A stretch of DNA of 64,000 nucleotides from Xylophilus rhododendri (lineage in GTDB: Bacteria > Pseudomonadota > Gammaproteobacteria > Burkholderiales > Burkholderiaceae_C). Location of the stretch: NCBI RefSeq assembly GCF_009906855.1, contig NZ_CP047650.1:310001-374000 (forward strand), given 5' to 3'. Positions 55,381-64,000 of the stretch are shown in pieces (the stretch's first letter is position 1; every line of letters begins with the position of its first letter). Under the pieces are notes generated by a model. That model was given only the letters and a program-made list of their open reading frames with translations. It searched no databases and was not told the origin of the DNA. The position numbers were made by a program, and so were the translations under genes.

Positions 55381-56172
55381 ATGGGTTTTCTCGCTGGCAA
55401 GAAGCTGCTGATCACGGGCGTGCTGAGCAACCGTTCCATCGCCTACGGCATCGCCAAGGCCTGCCATGAACAAGGCGCCGAGCTGGCCTTCAGCTATGTC
55501 GGCGAGCGTTTCAAGGGCCGCATCACCGAGTTCGCGGCCGACTTCGGCTCCAAGCTGATCTTCGACTGCGACGTGGGCGACGACACGCAGATCGAGAAGC
55601 TCTTCACCGACCTCTCCGCCACCTGGCCGAAGTTCGACGGCTTCGTGCACAGCATCGGCTACGCGCCGCGCGAGGCGATTGCCGGCGACTTCCTCGAAGG
55701 CCTCTCGCGCGAGGGCTTCAAGATCGCCCACGACATCAGCGCCTACAGCTTCCCCGCCATGGCCAAGGCCGCCCTACCCTATCTCAACGAGAAGGCCGCG
55801 CTGCTCACCCTGACCTACCTGGGCTCGGTGCGCACCGTCCCCAACTACAACACCATGGGCCTGGCCAAGGCATCGCTGGAAGCCTCGGTGCGTTATCTGG
55901 CCGAATCGCTCGGCCCCAAGGGCATGCGGGTCAACGGCATCAGCGCCGGCCCGATCAAGACCCTGGCCGCCAGCGGCATCAAGGGCTTCGGCAAGATCCT
56001 GTCGGTGGTGGCCGAGACCGCGCCGATCCGCCGCAACGTCACCATCGAGGACGTGGGCAATGTGGCCGCCTTCCTGCTGAGCGACCTGGCCGCGGGCGTG
56101 AGCGCCGAGATCACCTATGTGGACGGCGGCTTCAGCAATACCGTCGGCGGCATGGCCGAACCGGCGGCCTGA
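55381..56172 (+). CDS. fabI: Enoyl-[acyl-carrier-protein] reductase (NADH)
   Basis: 263 residues. It performs the last reductive step of each fatty-acid elongation cycle. The FabI cofactor pattern [18 protein letters not shown] is present, and the catalytic region has Tyr in LTYLGSVR and Tyr-Lys in [13 protein letters not shown], the FabI-type Y-X6-K spacing. GGAG lies 9 bases before the ATG. This is the triclosan-target class of reductase. It is followed closely by the ligase gene. Confidence 0.96.
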   Translation: MGFLAGKKLLITGVLSNRSIAYGIAKACHEQGAELAFSYVGERFKGRITEFAADFGSKLIFDCDVGDDTQIEKLFTDLSATWPKFDGFVHSIGYAPREAIAGDFLEGLSREGFKIAHDISAYSFPAMAKAALPYLNEKAALLTLTYLGSVRTVPNYNTMGLAKASLEASVRYLAESLGPKGMRVNGISAGPIKTLAASGIKGFGKILSVVAETAPIRRNVTIEDVGNVAAFLLSDLAAGVSAEITYVDGGFSNTVGGMAEPAA

Positions 56173-56216
56173 GCAGCTTGCGCACAGGTTTTCCCATCGT
56201 GCCGTCCTCGCCGCCG

Positions 56217-57059
56217 ATGCGGCGCCGCGCCTGGCTGGCCCTGGGCCTGGGCCTGCTGGCCGCCTGGCCCGCCGTTGCCGGCAACCCGCCGCCGCTGATG
56301 CTGGCCAATGTCTACCGGCCCGGCATGGGCCTGGCCGACTACTGGGTCAGCGAGAAGCTCGACGGCAACCGCGGCTACTGGGACGGAAAAAAGCTCTGGA
56401 CCCGCGGCGGCGAGGAAGTCTTCGCCCCCGCCTGGTTCATCGCCGGCTGGCCCACCGTGCCCATGGACGGCGAACTCTGGGCCGGCCGCGGCCAGTTCCA
56501 GAAAGCCGTCTCCATCACCCGCCAGCAGGCAGCCGGCGACGAGGCCTGGCGCGGCATGCGTTTCATGGTCTTCGACCTGCCGGCCGAGCCCGGCATCTTC
56601 ACCGAGCGGCTGGCGGTGCTCAACGGCCTGCTGTCCAAGCTGGACTCACCCTGGGCGCGGCCGGTGGCGCAATCGCGTGTCGCCACCCATGCGGCGCTGA
56701 TGGAGATGCTGCAGACCGTCGTGGAAAGCGGCGGCGAAGGCCTGGTGCTGCACCGGGGCAGCTCGGTCTACGCCGCCGGCCGCAGCGACGACCTGGTCAA
56801 GGTCAAACCCTTCGAAGACGCCGATGCGAAGGTGGTCGGCTATGCGCCCGGCCGCGGCAAGTACGCCGGCCTGACCGGCACACTGCTGGTGGAGACACGC
56901 GAAGGGCAGCGCCTGCGCATCGGCTCCGGCCTCAACGATGCCCTGCGGCGGCAGCCGCCGGTGATCGGGCACTGGATCAGCTATCGGTTCCGCGGCCACA
57001 CCGACGCCGGCCTGCCGCGCTTCGCCACCTTTGTGCGCGAACGGCCCGACCTGGACTAG
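56217..57059 (+). CDS. Periplasmic ATP-dependent DNA ligase (LigE type)
   Basis: 280 residues. The start at 56217 gives a signal peptide (RRRAWLALGLGLLAAWPAVAG). The nucleotidyltransferase motif I SEKLDGNRGYWDG carries the AMP-accepting Lys47; motifs III/IIIa are in FMVFDLPAEPGIF, motif IV is in GGEGLVLHRG and motif V in LVKVKPFEDADAKV. The OB domain completes it. This minimal ligase without extra domains is the Lig E class found in many proteobacteria and thought to work on DNA in the periplasm during uptake. GTG/TTG starts exist further upstream. Confidence 0.88.
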   Translation: MRRRAWLALGLGLLAAWPAVAGNPPPLMLANVYRPGMGLADYWVSEKLDGNRGYWDGKKLWTRGGEEVFAPAWFIAGWPTVPMDGELWAGRGQFQKAVSITRQQAAGDEAWRGMRFMVFDLPAEPGIFTERLAVLNGLLSKLDSPWARPVAQSRVATHAALMEMLQTVVESGGEGLVLHRGSSVYAAGRSDDLVKVKPFEDADAKVVGYAPGRGKYAGLTGTLLVETREGQRLRIGSGLNDALRRQPPVIGHWISYRFRGHTDAGLPRFATFVRERPDLD

Positions 57060-57086
57060 GCGAGCGCCGCCGTCCTGCAGGCCGGC

Positions 57087-60000
57087 TCACTGCCTGGAAG
57101 CCCAGACATCGTTTTCATCCTCGTGGATGTCGAACCAGACGCCGTAGCGGGTGCGTGTCTCATCACCCGCGGCGTTCAAGGTGCGGACCACACGCCCCAT
57201 GCCGTCGTAGAACATCGAGTCGTGAGGGGCGTGCTGCCTGAACGCCGCGTCATCGACGTAAGCCCGCGTGTTGACGAAATACGGCCGGTACACCCTGACC
57301 GGCAAAGCCTTCCAGCTGTATTCCACCCGGCCGGAGACCAGCCAGCGCTCCTGGCTCTCGGCTTCGGGCAAGCGGCCGTCCTCGACCATGAACGCCCCCT
57401 GCTCGTCGACCTGATAACAGGGCCCCGGCTCCACCCGCTGCTTGCTTTGCAAATCGCGGCCGAAACCATCGCATCTCAGCAGCGTGCAGCGAATCTGCCG
57501 TTTGGGGTCGTCCGGATAACGGTCATGCAGCAAGGTGACGCTGTGAACCGGCGCCCTGCGCACCGCCGCCAACGCCTGCTTCAGGCCCTGTTGCTCGCCG
57601 TCGGTGAATCGGCTCAGTCGCTGCTCCGTCCAGTGCAGGCTCCGCACGTGCGCTTCGCTATCCAGCAGGCCCAGAGACTTCAGCGTCTTCAGCAGTTCCT
57701 CTGAATTCTTCAAGCCGTGCTGCCTTAAAAAATCTGCGGACATCCGCCCCATCCAGCTCCACGGCTCATGGAAATAAGCAGCAGCCATCCGTCCAATCGC
57801 CTGGGCCGGGCGGTCGATGGCGTCATCGCATGAATCAGGCGAAGTGACATGGCTTTGCACCGGATCGAAACCGACGGAGCGCCCCTCCTCCGTGCCATGA
57901 AAGGAAGACACCCGAGGCCGCCCCAAGGCATCGAGGGAAATCTCCTGGATATTTCCATTGGGGTCCACCAGCCGCCAGGGCCGCAGCACGCGGTAATCGT
58001 GTTCAGCCCGCTGAGCCTGGCCCAAGGCATCGGTGACCTCGACCGCGAACAGCCTGGCCTGGTCGTAGTCGATCCGCGTCTCACCCCAAGAATCCACCTG
58101 CTTGCAGAGGCGATAAAACCCATTCAGCGGCAGGTAGTGGCTGCGCGGGCCGGGCCGCCAATACAGCCCGTCTTCCAGCAGATACCGCCCTTGCTCCATA
58201 AGGGCTGAGGCCTCCTCCCCCGAAATGAAATCCCGGCAATATTCCGACAAGGCCTCGGGTGTGATTTCCGCCTCGTGGCAATGGCTGAGCAGCCCCTCGG
58301 CAGTGGCTTGCCCCGACGCAAGCGCGACGCCGTCCTTGGAATAAAAATACCGAAGCCAGCTGCCCAACTCTCCGAAGCCGTCCTTCCAGGGGCCATCGGC
58401 ACCGGCCAGCACTTCGAAGCTCAACAGGCCCGAGAAAGCACGTGCCTGCGGCCAATCGCGTGCATATTTTTTCTGCTCGCAAGGCAAGCCCAGCCGCAGC
58501 GCATCCGCCTCCTGATCCAGGTGGATCCATTTTTCTTCCGTTCGATGGATCCACAGCACATGTTGCTGGGAGTCGTTGTATTCCGCCGGCGAGGAAGGAC
58601 CGGCGCGGCGGGGGTAATGGATGTTTGCGGTGCACACGGCAAAGCCATAACGATCCGATTCCAGCACCACTTGATGGGTGCACATGGGATCGGCAGGGTT
58701 TCGCTCGTAGACCCAATGGATCTCTTCCAGGGGCAAGGGCAGCACCACCGGACTTTCGCCCGAATGGATCACCCGGACTTGATAACGGTATTCACTGACG
58801 CGATAAGGAAATTCGGACAGCGAGCCTGCATCGAGACTGTACGATTCCTGGCGCCGTATTCTTGCGCGCAGCGACCGCCTGGCATGTTTCCACAGGACAG
58901 GAGATTGATCAGCATCCAGCAAACGATCACGCTCATCGACCATCCGAAGCGGGCCCAATTCCCACATCCTCGCATCGCTACGATTGAATCCCAGCCGGCT
59001 TTCATCAAAATCCGCGCCGACGCGGTACCAGGTGCGGGTTTCGAGGGTGGCAATGAATGGGTCCGCCTCGTCTTCGAGCGGCTGGCTGGAGGATTCGTTA
59101 TCCCGATGAATTACCAGTCCGAAACCACGGTATTCCCGCTCCTGCAAGTCGTGGAATCCCTTGCGGTACCGGAAACATTGAGTCAAAGTTTGCCGATTCA
59201 CCTCATCGAACGTCAGTTGCCGGGAAACGACCTGCACGGGAAAAGGGAGAAAACAGGCCCCGGCCCCCTCGCGCTTTTCATCCAGCCATTCCTGGGCGGA
59301 ACTTCGATAATCAAGCTGAGCGCTCATGCCCAGGTTATTGCTCATGCGCGTCAGCAGATAAGGCTTGCCGTTCCGGCTGAACCGGCATGCCCAATGCCGT
59401 ACCTGCATATGCGGGCAGGTGAAAATCATGGTCGCACAACCCATGCCGAACAGGTCCGCGAATTGAACGCGGCAGAAACGGTCATAACGCATTTCATCGG
59501 GAAACCGCACTTCGACGGGATCGTCGAATCCATTGCCACACCGATTCCTGAAAATCAACAAGCGGTCGCTTTCGACATACAGCAAGTCATTGGCGCCGGT
59601 GCCGTCGAGATCGGCCAGATGAACCCGCTGCGGATCGAAGCTGACGGCGTCGAATGGCAAAACAGCCAGCGTCATCGGCGAACCGAAGCGTCCGCGGCCC
59701 AGATTGGGCCAACATTCCAGCCTGTCGGCACGGACCCGAACCAGATGAGACTGCCCGCTGCCCAATACATCGGAAAACGCCACCAGTTCCGTTCGTGCCG
59801 CATCGAACAAGGGCAAGGCATCGGGGCCGTGAGCCACATCCACCGGTGCCGCAAAACCCGCTTCGCGACGGTTGGCATAAATCCGCACGCTGTGCGGACC
59901 TATCAGCGCCAGATCAGGAAACCCATTGCTGCTGATATCCACCAGCTGGGCTGCCATCGCCAGGAATTCCGTGGGAAATGCGGAGAACGGCGTGAATTGC

Positions 60001-61487
60001 TGCCATGTCCCATCCGAGCCCAGTGAAAAGAAGCCTGCATGGCCGGGCAAGCTGATCACCCAGTCCAGATGCCCGGTGCCGGTGACATCCACCAAGGCGC
60101 GATGCCCACGTTCAGCAAGGCCACCGGATGGCAGTTCGGGGAGGGGCTGCCATGGACCATAAGCGACAGCATCCGGATCGGTCGAACTCTCGTGCCTGCA
60201 AGGGGCTCGGTAAAGATAACTGCTCCCATCGCGATACAAGACGCCCGGCAATCCCTCGCCACCCACATCCACCAGCTGAAACGGTGCAGCGCTGTCGATG
60301 CCCTGCAGCGCGGCATAAGGTTCAAAGCGGACGTCGGTCAAATCGAAGCCGGAAAACTCAAGATCGATAGGCGGCGTAAAAATGGGTACATCTTCCTGAG
60401 ATGCCGAAGCCGGGTCAGGTCCATAAGCGACCAGGCTCGCGCCTCGCAGCTGGCTCAGATAAGGACTTTCGTCATATTCCAGTATCAACTGCCTGACCAG
60501 CACCGGCAAAGGCCCGAGTTCATCCGGAAAACAGTGGAACATCAAGACGCCGCGGCAAAGACGATGAGTGCGCACCTCAAAACCCGCCGCGAAGTCGGAA
60601 AAAGAGTCCTGCCGGACCGGCCAGATTCCCGACTCCTCGTACGCTGGCTTGTCACCGGGCCGCGGCTGGTGTTCGCCGTAGTCGAAGATCAATTCCATAT
60701 GCCAAAGCGCGGCCTCAAGTGCACTGTTGTCACCCGCAAGCAAATACAGGTCTTTGGACGCACTTTGATTGCAATAAAGCACACGCTTCAAATAGCGCTG
60801 CGTTGCATGGTCTCTGGACTTTTCCACGGGTGACGCCAGACTCACGCCCTGGCTATTTTCTGATTTGTATTGATAGAAAACATGTTCACCCGTGACGGAA
60901 ACACTTTCGGCCAACAGCCAACTCAAGACCTTTCCCTGGACATCGACGGCTTCGATCGTGCCGGTGTGCCGGGATGCAAGTCCATTTCCAAACAGTTGAA
61001 CAGAGGCATCAGGGCCGAACCACAGCCAAAAGCTATTCGAGAGCGCGCCCTCCTCCAGCCAATGCTCCAGGCGACCGAACGAACTTTCAGTGCCTGGACG
61101 ATAAGCGACCACCGAATAAGACCTGGCATTTAAAGTGCGACGCCGTTTGACGATAATATCGCCATCACGCACCGGGACCAGGATATCGCCGCCCGGCCCC
61201 AGGAATTCGTCCGAATCGTCATAAGCAGGAACGCCTTTGCTCACCCGCCGACGGATGGCAGGCAAACTCAGCTCGAAACCGACGCCGAAAGGCCCGTTGC
61301 CAGCACTGCTGGAATAGTCAAGACTTAAAGCCGGTGCAAAACCGCGCCCTTCACTGAGCGGCAAGGGAATGTTGAGGCCCGCCACCCCGCTTTGTCCGCC
61401 TCCTGTCAAGGATTCTCCCATCCCCTTGATGGCGCCGCCCCCTTTGGGAAAACTCAATTCAGGCACCGTGACCGTCTCATTAGCCAT
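57087..61487 (-). CDS. Insecticidal toxin complex protein TcB (SpvB/TcdB-like)
   Basis: 1466 residues, the usual TcB size. It begins with the SpvB-type domain (LSFPKGGGAIKGMGESL, GGGQSGVAGLNIPLPLSEGR, SLDYSSSAGNGPFGVGFELS). FG-GAP/propeller-like repeats follow (LVDISSNGFPDLALIGP, HLADLDGTGANDLLYVESD, VQFADLFGMGC), then the TcdB middle domains and Rhs-like segments (DALGRPRVSSFHG) to the C-terminus (YDGMGRVVRTLNAAGDETRTRYG). In known complexes TcB forms a cocoon with TcC around the toxic domain and docks on TcA. TcC is not encoded after it; the next gene is fatty-acid/ligase related. GC content is lower than in flanking genes. Confidence 0.92.
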   Translation of the reverse strand: MANETVTVPELSFPKGGGAIKGMGESLTGGGQSGVAGLNIPLPLSEGRGFAPALSLDYSSSAGNGPFGVGFELSLPAIRRRVSKGVPAYDDSDEFLGPGGDILVPVRDGDIIVKRRRTLNARSYSVVAYRPGTESSFGRLEHWLEEGALSNSFWLWFGPDASVQLFGNGLASRHTGTIEAVDVQGKVLSWLLAESVSVTGEHVFYQYKSENSQGVSLASPVEKSRDHATQRYLKRVLYCNQSASKDLYLLAGDNSALEAALWHMELIFDYGEHQPRPGDKPAYEESGIWPVRQDSFSDFAAGFEVRTHRLCRGVLMFHCFPDELGPLPVLVRQLILEYDESPYLSQLRGASLVAYGPDPASASQEDVPIFTPPIDLEFSGFDLTDVRFEPYAALQGIDSAAPFQLVDVGGEGLPGVLYRDGSSYLYRAPCRHESSTDPDAVAYGPWQPLPELPSGGLAERGHRALVDVTGTGHLDWVISLPGHAGFFSLGSDGTWQQFTPFSAFPTEFLAMAAQLVDISSNGFPDLALIGPHSVRIYANRREAGFAAPVDVAHGPDALPLFDAARTELVAFSDVLGSGQSHLVRVRADRLECWPNLGRGRFGSPMTLAVLPFDAVSFDPQRVHLADLDGTGANDLLYVESDRLLIFRNRCGNGFDDPVEVRFPDEMRYDRFCRVQFADLFGMGCATMIFTCPHMQVRHWACRFSRNGKPYLLTRMSNNLGMSAQLDYRSSAQEWLDEKREGAGACFLPFPVQVVSRQLTFDEVNRQTLTQCFRYRKGFHDLQEREYRGFGLVIHRDNESSSQPLEDEADPFIATLETRTWYRVGADFDESRLGFNRSDARMWELGPLRMVDERDRLLDADQSPVLWKHARRSLRARIRRQESYSLDAGSLSEFPYRVSEYRYQVRVIHSGESPVVLPLPLEEIHWVYERNPADPMCTHQVVLESDRYGFAVCTANIHYPRRAGPSSPAEYNDSQQHVLWIHRTEEKWIHLDQEADALRLGLPCEQKKYARDWPQARAFSGLLSFEVLAGADGPWKDGFGELGSWLRYFYSKDGVALASGQATAEGLLSHCHEAEITPEALSEYCRDFISGEEASALMEQGRYLLEDGLYWRPGPRSHYLPLNGFYRLCKQVDSWGETRIDYDQARLFAVEVTDALGQAQRAEHDYRVLRPWRLVDPNGNIQEISLDALGRPRVSSFHGTEEGRSVGFDPVQSHVTSPDSCDDAIDRPAQAIGRMAAAYFHEPWSWMGRMSADFLRQHGLKNSEELLKTLKSLGLLDSEAHVRSLHWTEQRLSRFTDGEQQGLKQALAAVRRAPVHSVTLLHDRYPDDPKRQIRCTLLRCDGFGRDLQSKQRVEPGPCYQVDEQGAFMVEDGRLPEAESQERWLVSGRVEYSWKALPVRVYRPYFVNTRAYVDDAAFRQHAPHDSMFYDGMGRVVRTLNAAGDETRTRYGVWFDIHEDENDVWASRQ

Positions 61488-61526
61488 GATCCAAGCGTCC
61501 CAGAAAATATGACGATCGAAAAAACC

Positions 61527-64000
61527 TCACAAGGCCTTGACGAGTGCCTGGACCTTGTTCGAAAAATCGGCCCCGCCCTGCTTCGCCGTGTAGTGCACAC
61601 GCACGATCACGTCCGTCAAACTTTCCAGAATTCGCTGCTGATCCTGCGATTGGGGATTGGGAAATTCAAGTTGCCAGCTCGACACCGCGCCCGTGCCTTC
61701 AAACGGCAGATAACGCTCATCATTGAAATTCAGGACGAACATCCCGGAGTCGTCCATGCCGGTCGACAGCGCGATCTGCTGGCTTGCGCGTATCTGCCGC
61801 TTGACGTGGTCACCGGGGTCGGCTCCAGCTTTCAAGGGATTCAGCAGGTACGCAACACCGGCTTGATCGGCCTTGGTCAACAAATGGCTGTCCGTTTGCG
61901 TCAGGACCGCCCGCACATCCTGGTAAGGCGCCACCACCGCCGGCAATGAAACCGTGACGGCGGCAATCTGCCGAAGATAATGCCCCGGATAGTCGCGGTC
62001 ATACAATAACTCGGCAAAGGAAAAATCTACTTTCCCGGTACTCCTGAGTTGTGCCAGCGCTTTATCCCAAGGCGATTGCTTCCTGGCATCTCCGGCAATG
62101 GGCGCGGTGCCCAATAGATTTTTCACCGAAATCGTCTTGACGATCTCCAGCCGCCGCTCCCGTCCCATGACATAGGCATGATCCATGCGCAACAGCGAAA
62201 ACTTCAGGTGCTCTCCCGCCAGGAGCCCCTTGTAGCGGTCCTCCCAAGCGCCGCCCTGAATGAAGCGGCTGGTGAAGTCTCCCATTTCCACCTGCCATGC
62301 CGCCTCGGTCGCCAGGCATACGGACACGACGGCATCATGCGCCTGGTAGTAGAGGGCTGATATCCGGCTCAGCAACCATTGGTACAGGCTGGCCCCGCTG
62401 AAACGGGTGGACAGGAAATCGAGAGTTTCCTGCATCTGCTGCTTCTGCCGATGTAGCGACGACAGTTGCGTGCGATTGGCCAGCACCTGTTTTTCCTGCT
62501 GCTCGATTTGTTTGGCCAGCTGGTCGAGATCCCAGTCCGCCTGCCGGATCTGCAAACCCCATTCCTGGCGCCGTCGACGGTAAGTCTCTATCGTTTCCAC
62601 TCGCAGGGCGTTCATGTTGTTGATATCGCCGGCAATCTGCAGCGCACCGCCGAGCGCACGTACCGGCGCACCGAAATCGCCACCGCCGTTGGCCAGGCCA
62701 AACGTATTGGGCAATGCGCTCAGAATGCCGGCGGCAATATAGGAAATCGACGAAGTGACATTCCAGATGCCTGCCTCCAGACGCAAATCGAGCGCCTCCA
62801 TCTCGGAACTGGAAATATACTCATCGTAGAGTCGATGGTAATGGTGGCGCCTATCCTCGATGGCGCGCCTGCTGATTTTCATCCCTTCCAGGCTTATTTC
62901 GGCCATCGTGATGTGCTGCTGCTCAAGATCCAGGGTGAATTGAAAAATCTCCTGCTGCTGCCGTATCGTCAGTTCTTCACGGTGCGCCAGATCTTTACGT
63001 TCCAGGATATTCTGCAGCTGGCTGCCGTACTGGGTAAGCACGTCCACGGCCTGATGCGCCTTCGACAGCATCACCTGAAAACGATAAGGCGGAATCGCCG
63101 CCATCGCCAAAGCGACGCTCGCACCCGGGCCTGCATTTCCACCGCGCCCCTGCTCCAGCAGAACCTCCCGGGGGTCCATGGGAGTGGCGAAAGGTGATAA
63201 TGACAAGGGTTTGCCATCGATGGTGAAACCGTGGCGCAGATTGTATAAATCGCCGTCGAGCCCGTCCCAATATTCCTGCAACTGCGTATTCAGCGCCTTG
63301 CGAAACAAGCCGTCGGGCGCGCTTCCCAGCAACGCATCGTTCCCCATCGGCAGGACCTTCAAGCCTTCACCGAAACGCGCCTCCAATGCGCCCAATTCCT
63401 TCAGCAGCGTGTCGGATGCCCCTTTAAGGTCAGGCGATGGCCAGTTCGAAGTAAAGTTGACGTCCGGCCTTGGGCCCAACAGATCCAGCGCCGCGACATA
63501 CCACAGCTTTGCCGAGGAAAGGCCATCACGGGTCAATTCACGATATGCTGCGTTACCGCGGTCTCGCATATTCTTGATGTAAGCCAGAAAAACCGCTTTC
63601 CGGTAATGGATCGGTTTGGCCATTGCGATCGCGTCCGGATCGGCTGGGTTTTGATAGGGTGAAGTCTCCTTCGCGCCCCCTTCGCTAAGCGCTTGCGCCA
63701 AGGGACGAACGAACCAATAACGTTCGCTGCGGTTGTCACGGCGCATATCCGCCGCAGAGTCATATGGATTGAAAATATAGTGCAGCCACGATGCTGCCTC
63801 TTCGAAGCGCAACTCCTGATTCATGCGCCATGCCACCATGAATGCCAAGTGAAAAAACAGTTCCCAAAAATAAAGCCCGTTGGCGCCGTAAAAATCCATC
63901 ACGCCGCTCGCAGCAGCGACTGGCGGTTCCGGAATTAGCGGCTCTGGCAGTCGTTGCGTTTCCCAGTTCAACAAGTAATCGATTGACACATGCGCCCTGG
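61527..64000 (-). CDS. Tc toxin TcA, C-terminal part (5' end beyond window)
   Basis: 824 codons are visible and the frame stays open to the window edge, so the GTG at 63989 is not the true start; TcA proteins are typically far longer. The visible part matches the TcA C-terminal third: FWELFFHLAFMVAWRMNQ, the ALDLLGPRPDVNF segment, a long helical/linker region, the channel-forming stretch around SYIAAGILSALPNTFGLANG with GGGDFGAPVRALGGALQ, and the TcB-binding end (ALSTGMDDSGMFVLNFNDER, YLPFEGTGAVSSWQLEFP). TcA would be the pentameric, receptor-binding injection pore. tcB follows after 39 bases. Confidence 0.92.
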   Translation of the reverse strand, partial: RAHVSIDYLLNWETQRLPEPLIPEPPVAAASGVMDFYGANGLYFWELFFHLAFMVAWRMNQELRFEEAASWLHYIFNPYDSAADMRRDNRSERYWFVRPLAQALSEGGAKETSPYQNPADPDAIAMAKPIHYRKAVFLAYIKNMRDRGNAAYRELTRDGLSSAKLWYVAALDLLGPRPDVNFTSNWPSPDLKGASDTLLKELGALEARFGEGLKVLPMGNDALLGSAPDGLFRKALNTQLQEYWDGLDGDLYNLRHGFTIDGKPLSLSPFATPMDPREVLLEQGRGGNAGPGASVALAMAAIPPYRFQVMLSKAHQAVDVLTQYGSQLQNILERKDLAHREELTIRQQQEIFQFTLDLEQQHITMAEISLEGMKISRRAIEDRRHHYHRLYDEYISSSEMEALDLRLEAGIWNVTSSISYIAAGILSALPNTFGLANGGGDFGAPVRALGGALQIAGDINNMNALRVETIETYRRRRQEWGLQIRQADWDLDQLAKQIEQQEKQVLANRTQLSSLHRQKQQMQETLDFLSTRFSGASLYQWLLSRISALYYQAHDAVVSVCLATEAAWQVEMGDFTSRFIQGGAWEDRYKGLLAGEHLKFSLLRMDHAYVMGRERRLEIVKTISVKNLLGTAPIAGDARKQSPWDKALAQLRSTGKVDFSFAELLYDRDYPGHYLRQIAAVTVSLPAVVAPYQDVRAVLTQTDSHLLTKADQAGVAYLLNPLKAGADPGDHVKRQIRASQQIALSTGMDDSGMFVLNFNDERYLPFEGTGAVSSWQLEFPNPQSQDQQRILESLTDVIVRVHYTAKQGGADFSNKVQALVKAL

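Noticed and set aside
63987..63989. GTG as start codon of the TcA-like gene
   Set aside because: The frame continues open to the window edge and TcA proteins are far longer than 820 residues, so this codon is internal.

Overview
The window is about 64 kb of high-GC DNA with the dense, short-spaced gene layout of a Burkholderiales beta-proteobacterium, most likely a Comamonadaceae relative (Variovorax/Ramlibacter/Xylophilus type). This placement rests on gene content and order (rimP-nusA-infB-rbfA-truB-typA; guaB-guaA; rnfH-ratA/smpB) and on protein resemblance, not on a marker-gene tree. Both edges cut genes: mksB at the left and a Tc-toxin TcA gene at the right. I see no rRNA, tRNA or CRISPR array and no transposase. 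No gene-free stretch exceeds about 270 bases.

Region by region. (1) 1-4.7 kb, minus: a three-gene SMC/kleisin operon of the MksFEB type, the same family as JetABC of Wadjet plasmid defence; its leader carries two tandem intrinsic terminators. (2) 4.9-9.6 kb: patatin lipoprotein, J-domain protein, a HipBA toxin-antitoxin pair with a promoter arrangement suggesting a leaderless mRNA, and a serine recombinase. (3) 9.9-17.1 kb, plus: an EAL phosphodiesterase followed by a chaperone-usher pilus operon built on spore-coat-U (SCPU) subunits, plus a small unknown gene. (4) 17.1-22.6 kb: MFS exporter with divergent LysR regulator, DJ-1/PfpI protein, an AbiE-type toxin-antitoxin pair and a class I amidotransferase. 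(5) 22.6-29.0 kb: guaB, guaA, an M16 peptidase coupled to guaA, a DUF4124 protein, rnfH, ratA and smpB.

(6) 29.0-37.4 kb, minus: the most interesting regulatory region. amiC (amide sensor) and amiR (ANTAR antiterminator) are followed by urtABCDE (urea/amide ABC importer) and an amidase-signature hydrolase. Strong intrinsic terminators sit in two leaders, before amiC and before urtA. Just upstream of each, and overlapping its 5' arm, is a small hairpin with a hexaloop of the form AxxGxx expected for ANTAR proteins. I read this as an amide uptake and hydrolysis regulon controlled by antitermination at two points, including control of its own regulators.

(7) 37.7-40.9 kb: a sorbosone-dehydrogenase-like lipoprotein, an unknown 281-residue protein and a short-chain dehydrogenase. 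(8) 40.9-49.3 kb, minus: the translation/transcription operon rimP-nusA-infB-rbfA-truB-typA, then thioredoxin. (9) 49.8-57.1 kb: yejABEF peptide importer, divergent fabI, and a periplasmic ATP-dependent DNA ligase. (10) 57.1-64.0 kb, minus: TcB and the C-terminal part of TcA of an insecticidal Tc toxin complex, visibly less GC-rich than its neighbours and with no TcC gene after TcB.
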